64,000 nt of DNA from assembly GCA_050302475.1 (NCBI GenBank), contig JBNLBF010000002.1:62001-126000 (forward strand), in the 5' to 3' direction. A program made the translations under genes and the position numbers. This DNA is from NORP23 sp050302475 (GTDB lineage: Bacteria > Pseudomonadota > Alphaproteobacteria > Rhodobacterales > Rhodobacteraceae). Below the pieces are notes generated by a model. That model ran no database searches. It saw nothing but the letters and a program-made list of their open reading frames with translations, and was not told the origin of the DNA. Shown one piece after another: positions 49,122 to 58,260 of this stretch (positions are counted from its first letter, which is position 1; each line of letters starts with the position of its first letter).

Positions 49122-50165
49122 CTATTCTGTCTCTTCAAATACACTGGGCATGGGCGCACCCTCCCCATCCAACCAATCCGGATACGGCAAACCCTTTTCT
49201 TTCAGAAACGCCGGGTTGAACAGTTTTGACTGATAGCGTGTGCCATAGTCACACAGGATGGTTACGATGCGATGCCCCGGCCCCATATCCTTAGCCATGC
49301 GGATCGCACCCGCGACATTTACACCGGAGGACCCGCCAAGGCATAGGCCTTCCTCTTTCAACAGATCGAAAACAATCGGCAGTGCTTCGCTATCCGGGAT
49401 GTTATAGGAATAATCAACCTTCAACCCTTCGAGGTTTTTGGTGATCCGCGCCTGTCCGATCCCTTCGGTGATGGAGGACCCGTCCATCGCCAGCTCGCCA
49501 GTGGTGAAATAGGAATGGAGCGCAGCCCCATCCGGATCGGCCAACCCGATTTTCACATCCGGCTTCGCCGCCCGCAATCCGTCAGCCATGCCCGCCAGCG
49601 TGCCACCCGTGCCCACCGCACAAATGAACCCGTCAATATCGCCGCCCATCTGTTCCAGAATTTCAGGCGCGGTGCTTTCTATATGCGCTTGCTTATTGGC
49701 AACATTGTCAAACTGGTTCGCCCAGATCGCACCGTTCGGCAATTCGCCGTCCAGCTTTTTGGCCAGCCGTTCAGAATACCGCACGAAATTGTTGGGATTG
49801 CGATAAGGGACCGCGGGCACCTCGACCAGCGTTGCGCCCGCCAACCGTATCATGTCCTTTTTCTCCTGGCTTTGAGTCTCCGGGATGACAATCACTGTCT
49901 TGAACCCCATCGAGGCGCCAACCAGTGCCAGCCCGATCCCGGTATTCCCTGCTGTGCCTTCAACAATCGTGCCGCCGGGTTTCAGTGCCCCACGCGCTAT
50001 GGCGTCACGGATAATCCACAGGGCAGCACGATCTTTGACGGATTGACCAGGATTCAGAAATTCCGCTTTCCCGTAAATCTCGCAACCGGTCATTTCCGAA
50101 GCACGTCGCAGCCGGATCAGCGGTGTTTTCCCAACGGCCTCCGCCAAATTTTCATATGTGTTCAT
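49122..50165 (-). CDS. cysK: Cysteine synthase (PLP-dependent)
   Basis: The 347-residue enzyme makes cysteine from O-acetylserine and sulfide. PLP-lysine is Lys44 in NPGQSVKDRAAL, the phosphate-binding loop is CAVGTGGTLAGMA near 180, and the substrate loop EGTAGNTGIGLALV is near 70. The C-terminal part is longer than in E. coli CysK. The ATG at 50165 is preferred over the frame opening at 50204. A TrgA-like gene lies upstream, recalling the trgAB-cysK tellurite-resistance locus of Rhodobacter sphaeroides. Confidence 0.93.
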   Translation of the reverse strand: MNTYENLAEAVGKTPLIRLRRASEMTGCEIYGKAEFLNPGQSVKDRAALWIIRDAIARGALKPGGTIVEGTAGNTGIGLALVGASMGFKTVIVIPETQSQEKKDMIRLAGATLVEVPAVPYRNPNNFVRYSERLAKKLDGELPNGAIWANQFDNVANKQAHIESTAPEILEQMGGDIDGFICAVGTGGTLAGMADGLRAAKPDVKIGLADPDGAALHSYFTTGELAMDGSSITEGIGQARITKNLEGLKVDYSYNIPDSEALPIVFDLLKEEGLCLGGSSGVNVAGAIRMAKDMGPGHRIVTILCDYGTRYQSKLFNPAFLKEKGLPYPDWLDGEGAPMPSVFEETE

Positions 50166-50232
50166 TAAAACCCTTCTCGCGCCGACCGTTTCAGCGCGCT
50201 CCATCCTTCAGCAATTGGGGAGTCTTAAGCGG

Positions 50233-50703
50233 CTATTCAATAATCGTACTGGTGGCCTGCTTGTCCCATTTCTTCCAGGCGTTATGCGTAATCACACCGC
50301 CAATCATCGACAGGATGACAATTGCCGTGATCGTTTGCCAGTTCATCGCAAATTTCGCATAATTGATCATCATCCTGGGGATTTGCAGAACCGCCGTCAT
50401 GGGCTGGCGGTAGTTCCAGTCGATAATGCCTTGAATCATGAACCAGAACGCATAGAAAAACAGCGTCCACAGGAACACCGAAACCCCTGCCCGCAGACCC
50501 AGACGCGAAGCTTTCGTGTCCTCGACACCAACCTTACGACCCAGCCCGCGCCAGCCTACCAAGAACCCAACCCCTGCGGCGGTTGCCGCCAGCGCGTTCA
50601 CATCGCGGGCCAGATCAGGGTGAATTTCCGTAACAATCTTAACTACAAAAGCTGATGCTATCGCCAGATAGATCGCCGAAATCAACCGCGCAGCTGTGGG
50701 CAT
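50233..50703 (-). CDS. trgA: TrgA-like membrane protein
   Basis: The 156-residue protein opens MPTAARLISAIYLAIASAF and has four likely membrane segments (about 5-22, 38-55, 72-92, 123-143). This matches the TrgA family of Rhodobacteraceae, named for its part in tellurite resistance; its molecular function is unknown. It sits 67 bases before cysK on the same strand, as in the trgAB-cysK locus of Rhodobacter; no trgB is present beside it. Confidence 0.7.
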   Translation of the reverse strand: MPTAARLISAIYLAIASAFVVKIVTEIHPDLARDVNALAATAAGVGFLVGWRGLGRKVGVEDTKASRLGLRAGVSVFLWTLFFYAFWFMIQGIIDWNYRQPMTAVLQIPRMMINYAKFAMNWQTITAIVILSMIGGVITHNAWKKWDKQATSTIIE

Positions 50704-50781
50704 CTGTCAGACCTCTCCTTGCGTCATTGTCGGTATTTTAGCGAAAGCTGTTCCCGCTTGCCAGCCTAAACCCTCGTCTGG

Positions 50782-52014
50782 TTACAGAACCTTGTCCAGT
50801 GCAGCGATCAGGGTACGAATTTCGTCCTCATTTGTGTAATGAACAAAGCTGAGGCGAAGAACCCCGTGATGCGGGTCGACGCCGATAGCCTCCAACAGAC
50901 GCACCGCGTAGAAATCCCCACCTCCTGCCATGATCCCCAGTTCCGCCAGATCACGATTAACCTTTTCCGCCGGGGCTTGTGTCACCAGCGAAACCGTGGG
51001 CACTCGACCGTCCGCCCGATCTGATCCGATCAACCGGATCGTATTGCGTCGCCGCAGGTCGTCCAGCAGGATCTCCAGCAGTCGAGTTTCGTGATCGAGT
51101 TTCATCGCTTTGATCTTGCGCCCCATTTCTGCGGGGTCCGCGGGGCCTTCGAAATGATGGGCATAAACCGCTTCGGTATAATCCGCCATGCCGGCGCTTG
51201 CCGCGACCTGTGCATGATCCGGACCCGCTGGCGTGAATCGTTTGCCGGGATAGGCGGCGTTGAAATAATGCCCCTGATTGGGCAGACGTTCCGCCTGATC
51301 ACGCGCGACATACATGATCCCCTGATGTGGGCCAAATGTCTTGTAGCTGGAAAACAGATAGATATCGCAGCCAAGCGATCCAATATCCGGCAGACCGTGA
51401 GGCGCATAACTGACCCCGTCAACGCAAGACACTGCCCCGGCATCACGGATCATTTGTGCGAGCGCGGGAACGGCGTTCACCTGTCCGACAATGTTTGAGC
51501 AATGCGGAAAGCAGACCAGTTTCACTTTCTGATCAAGTAGGCCGGCAAGGTCTTTCGGGTCCAGAAACCCGGTCTCCGCATCAACCTGCCATTCGCGGAC
51601 TTCTATACCTTCGTCGGCCAGCCTCCGCCACGGGCCGGAATTAGCTTCGTGATCCTGATTGGTGACGATAATCGCATCATTCCCGGTCAGGATTTGCCGG
51701 AAAGCCTGCGCCAGAACATAAGTATTCTGAGTGGTCGAGGGACCGAAGCTCAGCTCATCCTCGCCGATATTCAGGATCGCAGACAGTCGAATGCGGGCCT
51801 CGTCCATCTCCTCACCGGCGAGGCGCGAGGCCTCAAACGGGTAATAAGGTTGAACTTTACGTTCCCGATAAAAGCGGTTCAGACGATCGATAACAAACCT
51901 GTTGGTGTAGGATCCGCCCGCATTTTCGAAAAAAGCCTGATCGGCAAGCCCGGGTTCCGCTAAAGCCGGAAACTGATTGCGGATGAAATTTATGTCAAGT
52001 TGCGGCGTTTTCAT
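50782..52014 (-). CDS. Cysteine desulfurase-like class V aminotransferase
   Basis: The 410-residue PLP enzyme has the fold and motifs of class V aminotransferases: FFENAGGSYTNRFVIDRL near 28, FGPSTTQNTYVLAQAFRQ near 90, SNIVGQVNAV near 172, PLP lysine in YLFSSYKTFGPHQGIMYV near 222, and a C-terminal HHGVLRLSFVHYTNEDEI. It belongs to the cysteine-desulfurase-like group without an obvious mobile catalytic-Cys loop, so the reaction is uncertain. GGGAGGA precedes the ATG, which overlaps the stop of a 37-codon ORF (ATGA). Confidence 0.85.
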   Translation of the reverse strand: MKTPQLDINFIRNQFPALAEPGLADQAFFENAGGSYTNRFVIDRLNRFYRERKVQPYYPFEASRLAGEEMDEARIRLSAILNIGEDELSFGPSTTQNTYVLAQAFRQILTGNDAIIVTNQDHEANSGPWRRLADEGIEVREWQVDAETGFLDPKDLAGLLDQKVKLVCFPHCSNIVGQVNAVPALAQMIRDAGAVSCVDGVSYAPHGLPDIGSLGCDIYLFSSYKTFGPHQGIMYVARDQAERLPNQGHYFNAAYPGKRFTPAGPDHAQVAASAGMADYTEAVYAHHFEGPADPAEMGRKIKAMKLDHETRLLEILLDDLRRRNTIRLIGSDRADGRVPTVSLVTQAPAEKVNRDLAELGIMAGGGDFYAVRLLEAIGVDPHHGVLRLSFVHYTNEDEIRTLIAALDKVL

Positions 52015-52124
52015 GCTTGTCCTCCCGGTTTCGCACCAGTGTTGTTGAGGATGCGCAGGAACTCAATGGCGAATTGCCCGTCAGTACACGTGGGTCCCGC
52101 CTGTCGGCAGGCTGACCTGGACAT
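52011..52124 (-). CDS. Possible 37-residue leader peptide coupled to the aminotransferase
   Basis: The ATG at 52124 is preceded by a perfect GGGAGGAGG (52128-52136) with 6 bases from GGAGG to the start. The frame runs 37 codons and its TGA overlaps the aminotransferase ATG. The peptide (opening MSRSACRQAGPTCTDG) has two Cys and no hydrophobic segment. A small GCCTG/CAGGC hairpin (52099-52112) lies inside the ORF. The binding site and exact coupling argue for real translation; the product may matter less than the act of translating. I do not recognise the sequence. Confidence 0.55.
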   Translation of the reverse strand: MSRSACRQAGPTCTDGQFAIEFLRILNNTGAKPGGQA

Positions 52125-52146
52125 CAGCCTCCTCCCGTTGGACATG

Positions 52147-52166
52147 GCCGGACCGTGCGGTCCGGC
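52147..52166 (-). terminator. Hairpin behind the xylose-type ATPase gene
   Basis: GCCGGACC and GGTCCGGC form a perfect inverted repeat with a 4-base loop, 16 bases beyond the ATPase stop and just before the binding site of the 37-codon ORF. No T-run follows. It may end or stabilise the transporter mRNA. Confidence 0.5.
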
Positions 52167-52181
52167 GTTCTGATTTCAGCG

Positions 52182-52937
52182 TCAGGCCAGATGATCGGGT
52201 TTTTTGCCGGCAATGATCATGGCGAGGATATCGTCTTCCGTCACCTCATCCACTTTGACCACACCAACCAGTTCACCATTTTTCATCACCGCGGCCCGGT
52301 CGCACAGTGCCTTCACCTGATGTACGTCATGGTCGATCAGAAAGATGCCGATCCCTTCGGATTTCAGCTGGTCGATCAGTTCAGCCACCATCTGTGTTTC
52401 ATGCGGACCAAGCGCAGCGGTCGGTTCGTCCATGATCAGGATCTTGGCATTGAAATAAACCGCACGGGCAATGGCGACGGACTGGCGCTGGCCACCGGAC
52501 AGGGCCGAGACGGGTGAGGAGAATTTCTGGAAATTCGGGTTCAGACGACCCATGATTTTCCGCGTCTCCGCCTCCATCGCATCATCATCCACCAGACCGG
52601 CCTTGGTCACCAATTCGCGTCCCAGAAACAAGTTCGAGGCCGCATCAAGGTTATCGGCCAGCGCCAGCGTCTGATAGATGGTTTCGATGTTATGTGCCCG
52701 CGCATCACGGGGGTTATTGATCGTGACTTTTTCCCCATTGATGAAAATCTCTCCTGCATCGGCTTTGTAGGCACCGGACAGAACCTTGATCAGCGTCGAT
52801 TTACCCGCGCCGTTATGACCGAGCAGACCAACGACCTCGCCGGGGTAAAGGTCAACGGATACATGATCCACCGCCTTGATCCCACCAAAGGCGATCTGGA
52901 TGTCTTTCATCTCCACGAGGGGTGTTTGCTTATCCAT
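52182..52937 (-). CDS. Sugar ABC transporter ATPase (xylose/ribose type, single domain)
   Basis: The 251-residue ATPase has Walker A GHNGAGKST near 38, signature ALSGGQRQSVAIARAV near 145, Walker B ILIMDEPTAALGP, and FLIDHDVHQVKALCDRAAVMKNGE. It is a single ATPase domain, unlike the two-domain XylG or RbsA of enterics, so it must act as a homodimer, as in FrcA-type systems. AAGGAGG precedes the ATG and overlaps the stop of the permease gene. Confidence 0.9.
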   Translation of the reverse strand: MDKQTPLVEMKDIQIAFGGIKAVDHVSVDLYPGEVVGLLGHNGAGKSTLIKVLSGAYKADAGEIFINGEKVTINNPRDARAHNIETIYQTLALADNLDAASNLFLGRELVTKAGLVDDDAMEAETRKIMGRLNPNFQKFSSPVSALSGGQRQSVAIARAVYFNAKILIMDEPTAALGPHETQMVAELIDQLKSEGIGIFLIDHDVHQVKALCDRAAVMKNGELVGVVKVDEVTEDDILAMIIAGKKPDHLA

Positions 52938-52949
52938 GAGTGATCCTCC

Positions 52950-54218
52950 TTACTCGGTACCGGTTCGGCGGCGGTAGAAAATGTCGATCCAGACAGCAAG
53001 GACAAGAACGGCCCCCACCACAACGGATTGCAGCGGCGCATCGACACCAACCATGGCCATACCGGATTGCAGAGACTGCATGATCAGGGCGCCCAGAATA
53101 GCCCCGTAAATCGTGCCGAACCCGCCGGATAGTGCGGTGCCGCCGATAACAGCCGCCGCGATCACGCGTAGCTCGTCGAGTGTGCCAAGGTCGTTGCCAA
53201 CGGCCCCCAGTCGGGCTGAGGCGATGACGGCAGCAATCGCCGTCAGCGCGCCCATTAGGGCAAAGATTTTGACCGTCAGCCAACGGGTATTGATGCCCGA
53301 CAGCTCCGCTGCGTCAGGGTTGCCACCGGTCGCGTAAACATAACGGCCAAACCGGGTGCGGCTGGCGACAAAGGTCATGGAGATCGCAACCAGAAGGACG
53401 ATCACCACCGGAATAGCGATACCGTGCGACATGCTGATCCCTTCAGGTGGGATCTCCATACCTTTGGCTTCGGCAATGCGGATGGCGGCGCGCTCGGGGA
53501 TTGGATAGGCGATCATCGTAGCCGCAAATCCCATGATGGAGGCGATGAAGATCCCCGCTAGTGTATATTCCGCCCAAATCGGTTTGACGCTGAAGCCATG
53601 TGCCGCCTTGTTCCGGCGGCTGGCGATCAGCATCAGGATCGCAATCACAGACGCAACGATTCCCAGCGCCCAAGACAGGGTAGCGCCAAGCGTCCCCTCT
53701 GCCCCGCCGCCCAACAGTTTGAAGGTTGTGTCCAGCGGAGCAACGGTCTGCCCGGTGGTCACCCACCAGGCCGCCCCGCGCCAGACGAGGTAGCCGCCAA
53801 GTGTCACGATGAAGGCGGGGATCGTCAGATATCCGATCAACCAGCCCTGAAAGGCCCCGATGATTGTGCCCATAAGGATGCCAACCATGACGGTCAGGAT
53901 CCAGATGCTCCAATGCCCGATGCCAACAATGTCAGGCAGCACATGTAACTGAAAAGCGCCCATCACCATGCCAATAAAACCCAGAAGCGAGCCAACCGAC
54001 AGGTCGATGTGCCGTGTCACGATCACGAAGACCATACCCGTGGCCATCACCGCGACGGACGCGGTCTGCACCGACAGGTTAAAGAGGTTGCGCGGGGTCA
54101 TGTAGAGACCGCCGGTGATGATATTAAACAATATCCAAATGAACAGAAGTGCGCCGATCATGCCCAAAAGGCGGGGATCAATGCCCAGATCTTTGATGAG
54201 TTTTTTGATAGCGTCCAT
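52950..54218 (-). CDS. xylH: Sugar ABC transporter permease (XylH-like)
   Basis: The 422-residue inner-membrane protein has about ten or more segments and typical XylH/RbsC blocks: HIDLSVGSLLGFIGMVMGAFQ near 70, IPAFIVTLGGYLVWRGAAWW near 130, the EAA loop GRYVYATGGNPDAAELSGIN near 290, and AAVIGGTALSGGFGTIYGAILGAL near 355. The length (over 400) and the extra central hydrophilic and membrane part (about 195-245) match XylH rather than RbsC. It lies between the ATPase and binding-protein genes. Confidence 0.9.
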   Translation of the reverse strand: MDAIKKLIKDLGIDPRLLGMIGALLFIWILFNIITGGLYMTPRNLFNLSVQTASVAVMATGMVFVIVTRHIDLSVGSLLGFIGMVMGAFQLHVLPDIVGIGHWSIWILTVMVGILMGTIIGAFQGWLIGYLTIPAFIVTLGGYLVWRGAAWWVTTGQTVAPLDTTFKLLGGGAEGTLGATLSWALGIVASVIAILMLIASRRNKAAHGFSVKPIWAEYTLAGIFIASIMGFAATMIAYPIPERAAIRIAEAKGMEIPPEGISMSHGIAIPVVIVLLVAISMTFVASRTRFGRYVYATGGNPDAAELSGINTRWLTVKIFALMGALTAIAAVIASARLGAVGNDLGTLDELRVIAAAVIGGTALSGGFGTIYGAILGALIMQSLQSGMAMVGVDAPLQSVVVGAVLVLAVWIDIFYRRRTGTE

Positions 54219-54306
54219 GATGCGCAGCCTCCCTTACTCCACAATACATCATTCGCTCGCCGGACGTGCGATCCGTTTCTTATATAGAATGATGGAGGAA
54301 AGTGTA

Positions 54307-54334
54307 GGGCTTCCCGACATCAGCCGGGAAGCCC
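54307..54334 (-). terminator. Strong hairpin between xylF-like and permease genes
   Basis: GGGCTTCCCG pairs perfectly with CGGGAAGCCC over an 8-base loop. On the minus strand TACACTTTCC follows. It lies 8 bases beyond the binding-protein stop, so it is a candidate leaky terminator or mRNA stabiliser in the middle of the operon. Confidence 0.65.
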
Positions 54335-54341
54335 GATACGA

Positions 54342-55367
54342 TTAGTCGCAAACAGCCTGCGAACCAGCCGGTACGCCAGCGCAGAGCGCGTCTTTTTCGA
54401 TCCAGCCAGCGTCCAGAACTACGTTCAGGTTGTCAGCGGTGATCGGAACCGGTGCCAGGAAGACAGCGTCAACGTCGTTGCCACCCGGAGTGGTGAATTT
54501 GACAGCGCCGTCAACAGCGTCGCCCATTGCGCCACCAGCCAGAGCTACGGCGATTTCACCAGCCGCACGACCCAGTGCACGTGCGTCTTTCCAGACCGAT
54601 ACAGTCTGCGTGCCAAGTGCAACGCGGTTCAGCGCAGCGTGGTCACCATCCTGACCGGATACCGGAATACCTTCCATACCCTGAGCGGTCAGTGCTGCAA
54701 CAACACCACCGGCAGTTCCGTCATTCGATGCCACAACAGCGTCAACGCCATTGTTGGTTTCGGTCAGGATCTGCTCCATGTTGCGCTGTGCGTTGGCGGG
54801 TAGCCAGCCGTCGGTGTAAGCTTCACCAACGATTTCAATGTCACCAGCGTCAATTGCGTCCTGCAGGATTTCCTGCTGACCACCGCGCAGGAAGTCTGCG
54901 TTCGGGTCAGTCGGGGATCCTTTGATCATGACATAACGTCCGGTTGGTGCGGCTTCCAGAACAGCGCGGGCCTGCATACGACCGACTTCTACGTTGTCAA
55001 AAGTCAGGTAGAAAGCGCGGCTATCTTCGATGAGACGGTCATAAGCGATGACCGGAATGCCTTCGTTTGCGGCAGCTTCAACTGCCGGACCAACAGCGGA
55101 TGCGTCCTGTGCCAGGATGATCAGAACGTCTGCACCCTGAGCGATCAGGTTTTCAACATCCGAAAGCTGTTTGCCCGAAGAGCTCTGCGCGTCTGCAGAG
55201 ATATAGGTTGCACCAGCAGCTTCCAGCGCCGCTTTGATGGCCGCTTCGTCGGTTTTCCAACGCTCTTCCTGAAAGTTTGACCAGCTTACGCCAACCGTTT
55301 GCGCCATGACAGAAGTTGCCATGCCAAGCCCTACCGCCACTGAGGCGATAAATCCGAGTTTTTTCAT
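54342..55367 (-). CDS. xylF: Sugar ABC transporter binding protein (XylF-like)
   Basis: The 341-residue periplasmic protein has a signal peptide (cleaved near residue 22) and the XylF-type blocks VGVSWSNFQEERWKTDEAAI near 25, VIAYDRLIEDSRAFYLTFDNVEVGRMQA near 125, IKGSPTDPNADFLRGGQQEI near 165 and VSGQDGDHAALNRVALGTQTVSVWKDAR near 255. These match D-xylose-binding proteins best. GGGAGGA precedes the ATG. Divergent from the ROK regulator. No xylose isomerase or xylulokinase gene is in the window. Confidence 0.88.
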   Translation of the reverse strand: MKKLGFIASVAVGLGMATSVMAQTVGVSWSNFQEERWKTDEAAIKAALEAAGATYISADAQSSSGKQLSDVENLIAQGADVLIILAQDASAVGPAVEAAANEGIPVIAYDRLIEDSRAFYLTFDNVEVGRMQARAVLEAAPTGRYVMIKGSPTDPNADFLRGGQQEILQDAIDAGDIEIVGEAYTDGWLPANAQRNMEQILTETNNGVDAVVASNDGTAGGVVAALTAQGMEGIPVSGQDGDHAALNRVALGTQTVSVWKDARALGRAAGEIAVALAGGAMGDAVDGAVKFTTPGGNDVDAVFLAPVPITADNLNVVLDAGWIEKDALCAGVPAGSQAVCD

Positions 55368-55517
55368 AATATCCTCCCAATCTGATATCGCGCGGCAACA
55401 CTCGCAGATTCGCCGCGACGAGGGAACTATGCGCTATATAATTTTAAGAATCAAATTAATTAGTTTAACTCTGGTAATATGGAAGCCCCGGTGTCTTAAT
55501 CACACCAAACCGGTGAT

Positions 55518-56744
55518 ATGATGAACAAAGAAATCAGAGAAAAACCCGACCAAAAGAAAGCTGGCAGCGCGCTGGTGTTTTCATTCATTCAACAGAATGC
55601 GCCCGTCGCGAGGATCGATATTGCCAAGAAAACCGGTCTGAGCCCGGCAACAGTGACGAGCATTACAGCCGAGTTGATGGGCCGCGGTCTGGTCAGCGAA
55701 GTACAGACGGCAACAGATCAGGCCAGCGGGCGTCGTGGGCGACCCCGAGTCGATTTGAAAGTATGCGGTGAAGCGCATCTGGTTGCGGGAATGAAACTTT
55801 CGGACAAACTGGCCTCTGTGGTGCTGATGGATTTCGAAGGTCATCGCGTGGCGGATCACACGGCGACACCCCCCCGCCCCGTGTTAACCCCATCCGAAGC
55901 GGTGGCGTTCCTGCAACAAACCCTGAATGACGCGCTGTCGAAGGTTAATCTTAGCCTTTCGGACCTGTCAGGTGTCGGGTTGGGAATGCCCGGACTGATT
56001 GACGCTAACGAAGGTGTCGTGCATTGGTCCCCGAGCATATCCGAGCGTAACGTTGCGTTGGAGGCAATCTTTGAAGAGGCGCTCGGTATTCGCGTGTTTA
56101 TCGACAATGACGCGAACCTCGTTGCCAAAGCAGAACAGATGTTCGGCGCGGCAAAGAATGTTGATAATTTTCTTGTGGTGACAGTTGAACAGGGCGTCGG
56201 GATGGGCATCGTTGTTGACGGTCAGCTTTATCGGGGCAGTAAAGGACGCGCGGCAGAGCTGGGTCACACGAAAGTCCATCTGGATGGCGCCTTGTGCCGC
56301 TGTGGTCAACGTGGCTGTCTGGAAGCCTATGTCGGCGACTATGCCCTCTTGCGAGAAGCATCCACCGCAAGGGTGGCCATGCAGGGGGATAATGTCGATT
56401 CCCAGATGAAATCACTGTTGGAAGCCGCTGATTCCGGCAATGAAACAGCGCGGGGAATTATTCTGCGCTCCGGAAGAATGTTTGCGATGGGGCTGGGAAA
56501 TATCGTGAATATTTTCGCCCCGGAACTGATCATATTATCGAGCGAGCGAATGCAAAAGAACGCCGAATATATCGACGCTGTGATCGAAGAAATGCAGCAA
56601 TCCGTCGTACAGATCGGCGGCCCGGCACCGGAAGTGCAGTTGCACAAATGGGATGTTCATATGTGGGCGCTTGGCGCAGCAGCCTATGCGGTTGATCGCG
56701 TGACGGACCTTGTATTGTCGGAGCCTATCGCTGATGCGGTTTAG
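55518..56744 (+). CDS. ROK-family transcriptional regulator (XylR-like)
   Basis: The 408-residue protein has an N-terminal winged helix (about 15-75; APVARIDIAKKTGLSPATVTSITAELMGRGLV) and a ROK sugar-binding domain (about 85-390) with GVGLGMPGLIDA, the ROK zinc motif CRCGQRGCLEAY near 258, and FIDNDANLVAKAEQ near 195. It is divergent from xylF and so probably represses the transporter until its sugar is present. The gap 55368-55517 has an AT-rich patch (55435-55490) with AGTTTAACT, a short palindrome that may be part of the operator. Confidence 0.9.
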   Translation: MMNKEIREKPDQKKAGSALVFSFIQQNAPVARIDIAKKTGLSPATVTSITAELMGRGLVSEVQTATDQASGRRGRPRVDLKVCGEAHLVAGMKLSDKLASVVLMDFEGHRVADHTATPPRPVLTPSEAVAFLQQTLNDALSKVNLSLSDLSGVGLGMPGLIDANEGVVHWSPSISERNVALEAIFEEALGIRVFIDNDANLVAKAEQMFGAAKNVDNFLVVTVEQGVGMGIVVDGQLYRGSKGRAAELGHTKVHLDGALCRCGQRGCLEAYVGDYALLREASTARVAMQGDNVDSQMKSLLEAADSGNETARGIILRSGRMFAMGLGNIVNIFAPELIILSSERMQKNAEYIDAVIEEMQQSVVQIGGPAPEVQLHKWDVHMWALGAAAYAVDRVTDLVLSEPIADAV

Positions 56745-58260
56745 CCTCCTGTTGCTTTTGCCGACCGTCGCGTTGGGGCAACCCGCTTTTGAGCGCGTTA
56801 ATCCGGATATCGATCATATCTACGCTGGCGGATGGGAACATTTTGTTGGTGGCGGCGTGGCCGTGTTTGATTGTGACGGCGATGCCCTGCCGGAGCTTTA
56901 TGTCGCAGGTGGCGAAAATCCGGCGGCTTTGTTCCAGAACCGCTCAGGCGAACACGTGAATTTCGTTGAAAATACACCCAAAGCACTGGCCCTGACCGCT
57001 GTAACCGGGGCTTACCCGCTCGATATCGACAGTGACGGATGGCTCGATCTTTTTGTGATGCGCGTGGGCGAAAACCAACTGCTGCAGGGCGGTCCGGATT
57101 GTAGTTTTGCACCTTTCTCTGACGTTGAGTTCACCGATGTTCCGGAATGGACAACTGCCTTTTCCGCGACGTGGGAGAAAGGGCGAGACATGCCGACACT
57201 CGCCATCGGGAACTATGTCGATCGCGAGGACCCGGATGGCCCGTTCGAAACATGTGACGCCAACTATCTGTACCGTCCGGATGCTTACAACACCCCGCTC
57301 CCGCTGGAACCTGGCTATTGCACGTTGTCCATGCTTTTCACCGATTGGGGCCATACAGGGACAACAGACCTGCGTATCAGCAATGACCGGCATTATTATG
57401 TGCGAGGCGGGTCCGAACAAATGTGGGCGATGTCGGAGGTTCCGCATCTTTACGGTGAGACCGACGGCTGGCACGACTATTCAATCTGGGGGATGGGAAT
57501 TGCCTCCGAAGATATCACCGGGGACGGCGTGCCGGAGGTTTTCCTGTCGTCCATGGGTGATCAGAAGTTGCAAATGCTGGATACGTCGGCGAATGGACCG
57601 ACATATCTCGATGCCACATATGAGCGTGGCACGACTGCGCACCGCCCCTATATTGGGGATGACGGTCGCCCCTCTACTGGCTGGCATATCTCCTTCGGTG
57701 ACGTTGATAATGACGGGTTGTCAGATGTGTTTGTCGCCAAAGGCAATGTCGAAATGATGCCGGTTGCCGCGATGGAAGATCCCAACAATTTGTTGATGCA
57801 GCAGGCCGATGGGACGTTTGTCGAAATGGGAGATGTCGCGGGTATCGCCTCTCTCGAACGGGGACGCGGGGCTGGGCTTGTGGATTTCAATCTGGATGGA
57901 TTGCTGGATCTGGTGGTCGTCAACCGTCGTGCACCGATGGAGATTTATCAAAACATCACCCAAACTGATGGCAATTGGCTTCTGATTGCGCTGCGTCAGA
58001 CCGGATCCAACACTCGCGCGGTTGGCGCTTGGATCGAGGTCGAAACCCCCACGCGTACATTCTATCGGGAAATCACCGTCGGTGGCGGTCACGCGAGCGG
58101 CGCATCCGGGTTCCAACATTTCGGGCTTGGTCTAGATGACGTCGCGCGGGTCCGCGTCAATTGGCCGAGCGGTGAGATGTCCGACTGGATGGCCATAGAT
58201 ACGAACAGTATCGTGACACTCAGCCGGGACGCCGAGCAGGTGGTTCTCAGCTATTACTGA
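56734..58260 (+). CDS. Secreted FG-GAP/VCBS repeat protein with ASPIC/UnbV C-terminus (CRTAC1 family)
   Basis: The 508-residue protein has a signal peptide (MRFSLLLLLPTVALG) and FG-GAP-like calcium-binding repeats: DCDGDALPELYV near 42, DIDSDGWLDLFV near 98, DVDNDGLSDVFVAKG near 328, DFNLDGLLDLVVVNR near 387. An ASPIC/UnbV domain (about 420-490) ends it. Such proteins fold as extracellular beta-propellers. The ATG at 56734 overlaps the ROK gene end; the frame opens earlier at 56710. Its stop overlaps that of the convergent dihaem protein, a pairing that suggests linked function; partner and substrate are unknown. Confidence 0.85.
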   Translation: MRFSLLLLLPTVALGQPAFERVNPDIDHIYAGGWEHFVGGGVAVFDCDGDALPELYVAGGENPAALFQNRSGEHVNFVENTPKALALTAVTGAYPLDIDSDGWLDLFVMRVGENQLLQGGPDCSFAPFSDVEFTDVPEWTTAFSATWEKGRDMPTLAIGNYVDREDPDGPFETCDANYLYRPDAYNTPLPLEPGYCTLSMLFTDWGHTGTTDLRISNDRHYYVRGGSEQMWAMSEVPHLYGETDGWHDYSIWGMGIASEDITGDGVPEVFLSSMGDQKLQMLDTSANGPTYLDATYERGTTAHRPYIGDDGRPSTGWHISFGDVDNDGLSDVFVAKGNVEMMPVAAMEDPNNLLMQQADGTFVEMGDVAGIASLERGRGAGLVDFNLDGLLDLVVVNRRAPMEIYQNITQTDGNWLLIALRQTGSNTRAVGAWIEVETPTRTFYREITVGGGHASGASGFQHFGLGLDDVARVRVNWPSGEMSDWMAIDTNSIVTLSRDAEQVVLSYY

